From JBIOWF01 sp044868295 (GTDB taxonomy: Bacteria; Actinomycetota; Actinomycetes; Streptosporangiales; Streptosporangiaceae), in assembly GCA_044868295.1 (NCBI GenBank), contig JBIOWF010000346.1, positions 1-20,257 on the forward strand: a stretch of DNA of 20,257 nucleotides, given 5' to 3'. Positions within the stretch are counted from its first letter, which is position 1; each line of letters opens with the position of its first letter. The translations under genes were made by a program, and so were the position numbers. Below are positions 15,217 to 20,257 of this stretch, one piece after another. Under the pieces are notes generated by a model. That model had not been told where the DNA came from, did not search any database, and saw nothing but the letters and a program-made list of their open reading frames with translations.

Positions 15217-15306
15217 ATGAGCGCCGTCAACGCCACCGGTCTGGTGGTGGCCGTCGCGCTGGTGATCTTCATGGTCGCCGCCCTTCTCTTCCCGGAGCGC
15301 TTCTAG
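15217..15306 (+). CDS. kdpF: Potassium-transporting ATPase subunit F
   Basis: 29 aa, a single membrane helix (TGLVVAVALVIFMVAALLFPERF). The LLFPERF ending is the hallmark of KdpF, which stabilises the KdpFABC K+ pump in the membrane. GAGG at 15211-15214 lies close to the ATG within a longer purine run beginning at 15203 that may also serve as ribosome-binding site. The stop TAG is directly followed by the kdpA ATG with no spacing, so the two are likely translationally coupled. It is 94 bp downstream of the 27-aa peptide gene. Confidence 0.9.
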   Translation: MSAVNATGLVVAVALVIFMVAALLFPERF

Positions 15307-16968
15307 ATGAGTACGACCACCGCCGGGATCCTTTTCGCCGGGTCCCTCATCGTCGCCCTCGCGCTGGCCTACCGGCCGTTCGGCGACTACATGTACCGGG
15401 TCTACGCGGGCTCGAAGCACCTTGCCGTCGAGCGGGTGATCTACCGCCTGATCGGGGTCCGACCGGACTCCGAGCAGAGGTGGAGCGTCTACGCGCGCAG
15501 TGTTCTGGCGTTCTCCGCCGTCTCGGTGCTCTTCCTGTACGGCTTCCAGCGGCTGCAGGACAAGCTCTTCCTGAGCCTCGGCATGGCGCCGGTCACCGAT
15601 CACATCGCGTGGAACACGGCCGTCAGCTTCGTCACCAACACCAACTGGCAGGCCTACTCGGGCGAGTCCACGATGGGCATCCTCGTCCAGATGGCCGGCC
15701 TCGCCGTACAGAACTTCGCGTCGGCCGCGGTCGGCATGGCGGTCGCGATCGCGCTGGTGCGCGGCTTCGCGCGCCGGAAGACCGACGAGCTCGGCAACTT
15801 CTGGGTGGATCTCATCCGTGGCGTCGTCCGCATCCTGCTGCCGATCGCCGTCGTCGGCGCGGTGGTGCTGGTGGCGGGCGGCCTCGTCCAGAACTTCTCC
15901 GACTATCACACCGTGACCACGCTGACCGGCGGCCACCAGACGATCACCGGCGGGCCGGTGGCCAGCCAGGAGGTCATCAAGGAGTTCGGCACCAACGGCG
16001 GCGGATACGCCAACGTCAACTCGGCGCACCCGTTCGAGAACGGCACCGCCTGGACCAACTGGTTGGAGATCTTCCTGCTCCTGGTGATCCCGTTCGCGCT
16101 GCCTCGCACCTTCGGCCGCATCGTTGGAGACGACCGGCAGGGCTACGCGATCGTGGCCGTGATGGCCACGCTGGCCGTCGCGAGCATCGCGATCACCACC
16201 GGGCTGGAGCTGGCCCACAACGGCACCGTGCCGCAGGCCGTCGGCGCCGCGATGGAGGGCAAGGACGTCCGGTTCGGAGTCGCCAACTCCGGAACATTCG
16301 CCGCGGCGACCACGCTGACCTCGACCGGAGCCGTGAACTCGTTCCACGACTCCTACACCGCGCTCGGCGGCGGCATGCTGCTGTTCAACATGATGCTGGG
16401 CGAGGTCGCGCCGGGCGGCACCGGCTCCGGCCTGTACGGCATGCTCGTCCTGGCCGTGATCACCGTCTTCGTCGCGGGCCTCATGGTCGGCCGCACGCCT
16501 GAGTATCTGGGCAAGAAGATCGGCTCCCGCGAGATCAAGCTCGCGTCGCTGTACTTCCTGGTCACGCCGGTGCTCGTGCTGGTCGGCACCGCCCTGGCGA
16601 TGGGTTCCGCCGAGCAGCGCGCGAGCATGCTGAACAGCGGGGCGCACGGCCTGTCCGAGGTGCTCTACGCCTTCACCTCGGCGTCGAACAACAACGGCTC
16701 GGCTTTCGCCGGCATCACGGTGAACACCCCCTGGTACGACGTCGCGCTCGGCCTGGCGATGGTCCTCGGCCGGTTCCTGCCGATGGTGTTCGTCCTGGCC
16801 CTGGCGGGTTCGCTGGCCGGGCAGGCGCCGGTGCCGGCGTCGGCGGGCACCCTGCCCACGTACCGGCCGCAGTTCGTCGGCATGGTCGTCGGCGTCACCG
16901 TGATCCTCGTCGCCCTCACGTTCCTCCCCGCGCTGGCGCTCGGGCCGCTGGCAGAAGGAATCCAGTGA
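15307..16968 (+). CDS. kdpA: Potassium-transporting ATPase, K+-channel subunit A
   Basis: 553 aa, normal length for KdpA. About ten membrane helices form a four-fold repeat of channel-like segments. The selectivity-filter loops are recognisable: TNTNWQAYSGE (110-120), FGTNGGGYANVNS (227-239), a third at about 355-375 with GGGMLLFNMMLGE, and FTSASNNNGSAFAG (456-469). KdpA binds and conducts K+ into the complex, while KdpB supplies the energy. The ATG abuts the kdpF stop. The last four bases ATGA are shared with the kdpB start, so stoichiometric synthesis is expected. No degradation or missing motif is seen. Confidence 0.98.
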   Translation: MSTTTAGILFAGSLIVALALAYRPFGDYMYRVYAGSKHLAVERVIYRLIGVRPDSEQRWSVYARSVLAFSAVSVLFLYGFQRLQDKLFLSLGMAPVTDHIAWNTAVSFVTNTNWQAYSGESTMGILVQMAGLAVQNFASAAVGMAVAIALVRGFARRKTDELGNFWVDLIRGVVRILLPIAVVGAVVLVAGGLVQNFSDYHTVTTLTGGHQTITGGPVASQEVIKEFGTNGGGYANVNSAHPFENGTAWTNWLEIFLLLVIPFALPRTFGRIVGDDRQGYAIVAVMATLAVASIAITTGLELAHNGTVPQAVGAAMEGKDVRFGVANSGTFAAATTLTSTGAVNSFHDSYTALGGGMLLFNMMLGEVAPGGTGSGLYGMLVLAVITVFVAGLMVGRTPEYLGKKIGSREIKLASLYFLVTPVLVLVGTALAMGSAEQRASMLNSGAHGLSEVLYAFTSASNNNGSAFAGITVNTPWYDVALGLAMVLGRFLPMVFVLALAGSLAGQAPVPASAGTLPTYRPQFVGMVVGVTVILVALTFLPALALGPLAEGIQ

Positions 16969-19118
16969 TGACCACACAGGTGTTGGAAGCGCCGGGCGAA
17001 TCCCGGCCCCCGGTCCCGCAGAAGCCCAAGAACGGCCGCGTGCAAGGTGGCCTTCTCGACCCGAAGCAATTGATCAAGTCACTGCCGGACGCCCTGCGCA
17101 AGCTGAACCCGGCCACGTTGTGGCGCAACCCGGTCATGCTGATCGTCGAGGTCGGCGCGGTGTTCACCACCGTTCTGGCGATCATGGACCCGTCGTTCTT
17201 CGCCTGGGCGATCGTGGTCTGGCTCTGGCTGACCGTGGTCTTCGCCAATCTGGCCGAGGCCGTGGCGGAGGGGCGGGGCAAGGCGCAGGCCGCCACCCTG
17301 CGCGCGGCCAAGCGCGACACCACGGCCCGCCGCCTCAAGAGCAAGGACGATCCGGATCGGTGGGATCTCGTGGGCGCCCCGGAGCTCCAACAGGGCGACT
17401 ACGTCATCGTCGAGGCGGGAGAGGTCATCCCAGGTGACGGCGACGTTGTCGAGGGCATCGCGTCCGTGGACGAGTCGGCGATCACCGGCGAGTCCGCGCC
17501 CGTCATCCGGGAGTCGGGCGGCGACCGGTCGGCGGTGACCGGGGGCACCAAGGTGCTCTCCGACCGGATCATCGTCCAGATCACCCAGAAGCCGGGGGAG
17601 AGCTTCATCGACCGGATGATCGCCCTGGTAGAGGGGGCCAACCGGCAGAAGACGCCCAACGAGATCGCCCTCAACATCCTGCTGGCCGCGCTCACGATCA
17701 TCTTCCTGGTCGCGACCGCCACCATGCAGCCGCTGGCGATCTTCGCCAAGGCGCAGAATCCCGGCGTCGCCGACTCGGTCGCGCTGACCGGCGACGGCGT
17801 CACCGGCATCGTGCTGGTCTCGCTGGTCGTCTGCCTGATCCCGACGACGATCGGCGCGCTGCTGTCGGCCATCGGCATCGCCGGCATGGACCGTCTCGTG
17901 CAGCGCAACGTCCTGGCGATGAGCGGTCGCGCGGTCGAGGCGGCGGGCGACGTCAGCACGCTGCTGCTCGACAAGACCGGCACCATCACGCTGGGCAACC
18001 GGCAGGCCTCGGAGTTCGTGCCCGCCACCGGGATCGCCGAAGACGACCTGGCGGCGGCGGCCCAGCTGGCCAGTCTCGCGGACGAGACCCCCGAGGGGCG
18101 CTCGATCGTCGTCTACGCCAAGCAGCAATACGGCCTGCGCGAGCGGCAGCCCGGTGAACTGGCCCACGCCGAGTGGATCGCCTTCACGGCGCAGACCCGG
18201 ATGTCGGGTGTGAACGTGGACGGCCGTCAGGTCCGCAAGGGCGCGGCCACCGCGGTCATGAAGTGGGTCCGTGACAACGGCGGCCACCCCACCGACGAGG
18301 TCGGGCACCTGGTCGACGGGATCTCCGCCTCCGGCGGCACACCGCTGGTGGTCGGCGAGGTCGCCGACGGCAAGGCGCATGTGCTGGGAGTCATCCACCT
18401 CAAGGACATCGTCAAGTCGGGCATGCGTGAGCGGTTCGACGAGATGCGCCGGATGGGCATCCGGACCGTCATGATCACCGGCGACAACCCGCTGACCGCC
18501 AAGGCCATCGCGGACGAGGCGGGCGTGGACGACTTCCTCGCCGAGGCGACTCCCGAGGACAAGCTCACCCTGATCAGGAAGGAGCAGGAGGGCGGCCGGC
18601 TGGTCGCCATGACCGGCGACGGCACCAACGACGCGCCCGCGCTCGCGCAGGCCGACGTCGGTGTGGCCATGAACACCGGCACGTCGGCCGCCAAGGAGGC
18701 CGGCAACATGGTCGACCTCGACTCGAACCCGACCAAGCTCATCGAGATCGTCGAGATCGGCAAGCAGCTGCTCATCACCCGAGGCGCGCTGACGACCTTC
18801 TCGATCGCCAACGACATCGCCAAGTACTTCGCGATCATTCCCGCGATGTTCGCGGCGGTGTACCCGGGCCTGGACGCGCTGAACATCATGCGCCTGGCCA
18901 GCCCGCAGTCGGCGATCCTCTCGGCGGTCGTCTTCAACGCCCTGGTGATCATCGCGTTGATCCCGCTGGCGTTGCGGGGGGTGCGATACCGGCCGTCGAG
19001 CGCGTCGAAGCTGCTCAGCCGCAACCTCTATGTCTACGGCCTGGGCGGCATCGTCGTGCCGTTCATCGGGATCAAGCTCATCGACCTTCTCATCCAGTTC
19101 CTCCCGGGGATGTCATGA
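16965..19118 (+). CDS. kdpB: Potassium-transporting P-type ATPase, catalytic subunit B
   Basis: 717 aa, slightly longer than E. coli KdpB because of an N-terminal extension of ~40 residues. All P-type ATPase motifs are in place: TGES (174-177) in the actuator domain, DKTGT with phosphorylated Asp336, TGDN (505-508) and GDGTNDAPA (551-559) in the phosphorylation domain. Membrane segments at about 55-95, 240-320 and the C-terminal ~590-715 match the family. It hydrolyses ATP to drive K+ uptake through KdpA. The start overlaps the kdpA stop (ATGA) and the stop overlaps the kdpC start (ATGA), so the three are translated as a coupled set. Confidence 0.98.
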   Translation: MMTTQVLEAPGESRPPVPQKPKNGRVQGGLLDPKQLIKSLPDALRKLNPATLWRNPVMLIVEVGAVFTTVLAIMDPSFFAWAIVVWLWLTVVFANLAEAVAEGRGKAQAATLRAAKRDTTARRLKSKDDPDRWDLVGAPELQQGDYVIVEAGEVIPGDGDVVEGIASVDESAITGESAPVIRESGGDRSAVTGGTKVLSDRIIVQITQKPGESFIDRMIALVEGANRQKTPNEIALNILLAALTIIFLVATATMQPLAIFAKAQNPGVADSVALTGDGVTGIVLVSLVVCLIPTTIGALLSAIGIAGMDRLVQRNVLAMSGRAVEAAGDVSTLLLDKTGTITLGNRQASEFVPATGIAEDDLAAAAQLASLADETPEGRSIVVYAKQQYGLRERQPGELAHAEWIAFTAQTRMSGVNVDGRQVRKGAATAVMKWVRDNGGHPTDEVGHLVDGISASGGTPLVVGEVADGKAHVLGVIHLKDIVKSGMRERFDEMRRMGIRTVMITGDNPLTAKAIADEAGVDDFLAEATPEDKLTLIRKEQEGGRLVAMTGDGTNDAPALAQADVGVAMNTGTSAAKEAGNMVDLDSNPTKLIEIVEIGKQLLITRGALTTFSIANDIAKYFAIIPAMFAAVYPGLDALNIMRLASPQSAILSAVVFNALVIIALIPLALRGVRYRPSSASKLLSRNLYVYGLGGIVVPFIGIKLIDLLIQFLPGMS

Positions 19119-19990
19119 ACCGCCTGCCCAGCTGGATCCGCCAGCATCTCGCCGCACTCCGGGCCCTGCTCGTGCTGACCGTGGTGACCGGTGTCATCTA
19201 TCCGCTGGTGGTCACCGGAGTCGCCCAGGCCCTGTTCAACGACAAGGCCAACGGCTCATCCGCCACAACGGCCGACGGCAAGGTCGTCGGAAGCCGCATC
19301 ATCGGCCAGTTCTTCACCGACGCCGAAGGCAAACCGGTCTCGAAGTACTTCCAGAGCCGGCCGTCGGCCGCCGGCGCCGGCTACGATCCGACCTCGACCG
19401 CCGCGAGCAACCTGGGCCCGGAGGACGTCCTGGACGTCCTCGCGGTACCCGGTGCCAAGGACGACAAGGGCGACCCCGACACCGGCAAGCAGAGCCTCCT
19501 CACCCAGGTCTGCGCCCGGAGCAAGGCCGTGGGCGAGTTGGAGGGGGTCAGCGGTGCCAGGCCGTACTGCACCGCGGACGGCGTCGGTGCGGTGCTGAAG
19601 GTCTTCCCGGCCATCGGAACGCCGACCCGGGTGGTCAGCGTCAACCAGGCCTGCCCGGCCGCCCCGTTCGTCGCCGATTATCAGGGCCTGGAAGTCGAGT
19701 GCGGCAAGCCCGGCGGGGACTACTCGGCCGGCCGTACCGTCCCTGTCAGAAGGGACGCCAGGGCTGTGGTGCCCGCCGACGCGGTCACCGCCAGCGCCTC
19801 CGGTCTCGACCCGCACATCTCGGTCGCCTACGCCGACCTTCAGGCTGCCCGCGTCGCCAGGGAGCGGGGCATCGGCGTCGACCGGGTCAAGGCTCTGATC
19901 AAGGAGTACACCACAGGCCGCGCTCTGGGCTTCATGGGTGATCCGGCAGTCAACGTGCTGGAACTCAATCTGGCGCTCGACAGGGGGTGA
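19115..19990 (+). CDS. kdpC: Potassium-transporting ATPase subunit C, with an insert
   Basis: 291 aa, about 100 longer than E. coli KdpC. One N-terminal membrane helix (about 17-39) is followed by an extracytoplasmic domain with YFQSRPSAAGAGYDP (78-92) and SNLGPED, and by the C-terminal hallmark DPHISVAYADLQAARVARERG (232-252) and VNVLELNLALD. The extra length lies at about residues 105-220, between these conserved blocks, and holds four cysteines (133, 152, 180, 196). By topology these would be outside the membrane and could form disulfides. KdpC helps assemble the pump and may aid ATP binding to KdpB. Longer KdpC proteins are known in actinomycetes, so the insert may be lineage-typical. The ATG overlaps the kdpB stop. 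Confidence 0.95.
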   Translation: MNRLPSWIRQHLAALRALLVLTVVTGVIYPLVVTGVAQALFNDKANGSSATTADGKVVGSRIIGQFFTDAEGKPVSKYFQSRPSAAGAGYDPTSTAASNLGPEDVLDVLAVPGAKDDKGDPDTGKQSLLTQVCARSKAVGELEGVSGARPYCTADGVGAVLKVFPAIGTPTRVVSVNQACPAAPFVADYQGLEVECGKPGGDYSAGRTVPVRRDARAVVPADAVTASASGLDPHISVAYADLQAARVARERGIGVDRVKALIKEYTTGRALGFMGDPAVNVLELNLALDRG

Positions 19991-20009
19991 ACATGCCGTG
20001 AGCTGCGAG

Positions 20010-20111
20010 GGACGAGCGGTCCGCGGGCGCTTCAGGAGTGGAGCGGCCAGTGCGTATGAGGCGGGCCGCGGGGGACGTGCGGTCCGCGGGCGCTTCAGGA
20101 GCGGAGCGACC
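20010..20111 (+). repeat. 39-bp direct repeat, 63-bp period, before kdpD
   Basis: Copies at 20010-20048 and 20073-20111 differ at only three positions. Both end with a GGAG sited 6 nt before a possible kdpD start (GTG 20050, ATG 20113). The period is 21 codons, so the two starts are in the same frame. Confidence 0.95.
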
Positions 20112-20112
20112 G

Positions 20113-20257
20113 ATGCCTAGGGCTCGCGGGCGGCTCCGGGTCTATCTCGGCGCCGCTCCCGGCGTCGGCAAGACCTTCGCGATGCTCGGCGAAGGCCGCC
20201 GTGGGATGGACCGCGGCAAGGACGTTGTCGTGGGTCTCGTCGAGACCCACGGCCGCT
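20113..20257 (+). CDS. kdpD: Osmosensitive K+ channel sensor histidine kinase KdpD, N-terminal start (3' end outside window)
   Basis: 48 codons are visible. RGRLRVYLGAAPGVGKTFAM contains the Walker A-like GAAPGVGKT (13-21) of the KdpD cytoplasmic N-terminal domain, followed by GLVETHGR, a signature of this domain. KdpD senses K+ limitation and phosphorylates KdpE, which turns on kdp transcription; the kdpE gene is probably beyond the window. ATG 20113 has GGAG at 20103-20106, 6 nt upstream. GTG 20050 is in frame with an equally placed GGAG (20040-20043) and would add 21 residues. The gap to kdpC is 122 bp (59 bp with the earlier start), so it may be in the same operon. Confidence 0.93.
   Translation, partial: MPRARGRLRVYLGAAPGVGKTFAMLGEGRRGMDRGKDVVVGLVETHGR

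Noticed and set aside
15133..16977. 614-codon open frame antisense to kdpA
   Set aside because: Low-complexity, charged shadow sequence; kdpA motifs on the other strand are definitive.
17079..18398. 439-codon open frame antisense to kdpB
   Set aside because: Same shadow composition, and it lies wholly inside kdpB with no independent start signal or family match.

Overview
The window is high-GC DNA with dense, closely packed genes, frequent GTG and TTG starts, ATGA stop/start overlaps and long antisense shadow frames. This points to a filamentous actinomycete. The protein families (nitrate reductase fused to a CysJ-type reductase, WXG100-type cassette, long KdpC, small ORF before kdpF) suggest Streptosporangiaceae or a relative, but the taxonomic call is inference.

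Layout. 1-2118 (+) is the 3' part of a nitrate reductase fused to a sulfite-reductase-type flavoprotein. 2112-5822 holds a small WXG100-like gene (-) diverging from a four-gene operon (+): a 454-aa protein, a 276-aa protein that may be EspG-like, a 189-aa unknown and a 199-aa membrane protein. It reads as a small type VII secretion-type cassette without ATPase or membrane-channel genes in view. 5937-8697 (-) carries a PepSY-TM protein and a polytopic membrane protein, set among an unusual cluster of short tandem repeats with 9-, 11/12-, 12- and 15-bp periods. 8888-9586 has a zinc-ribbon protein (-) diverging from a methyltransferase gene that stops after its SAM-binding motifs and is probably a remnant. 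9608-12697 (-) is a 1029-aa PLD / DEAD-box helicase / DUF3427-type protein, probably a solitary defence or DNA-repair gene.

12887-20257 (+) is a potassium-uptake block: a KimA-like APC permease, a 27-aa membrane peptide, kdpF, kdpA, kdpB, kdpC and the start of kdpD. KdpFABC is the ATP-driven high-affinity K+ pump and KdpD its sensor kinase. The permease next door would give a second, ion-gradient-driven uptake route. kdpA/kdpB and kdpB/kdpC overlap by 4 bp, so the pump is translationally coupled.

Most notable signals: two independent 15-bp repeat arrays inside one membrane-protein gene, an 11/12-bp array with a 68-bp higher-order period just beside it, a 63-bp in-frame duplication that copies both the ribosome-binding site and the start codon of kdpD, and the secretion-type cassette with unknown partners.
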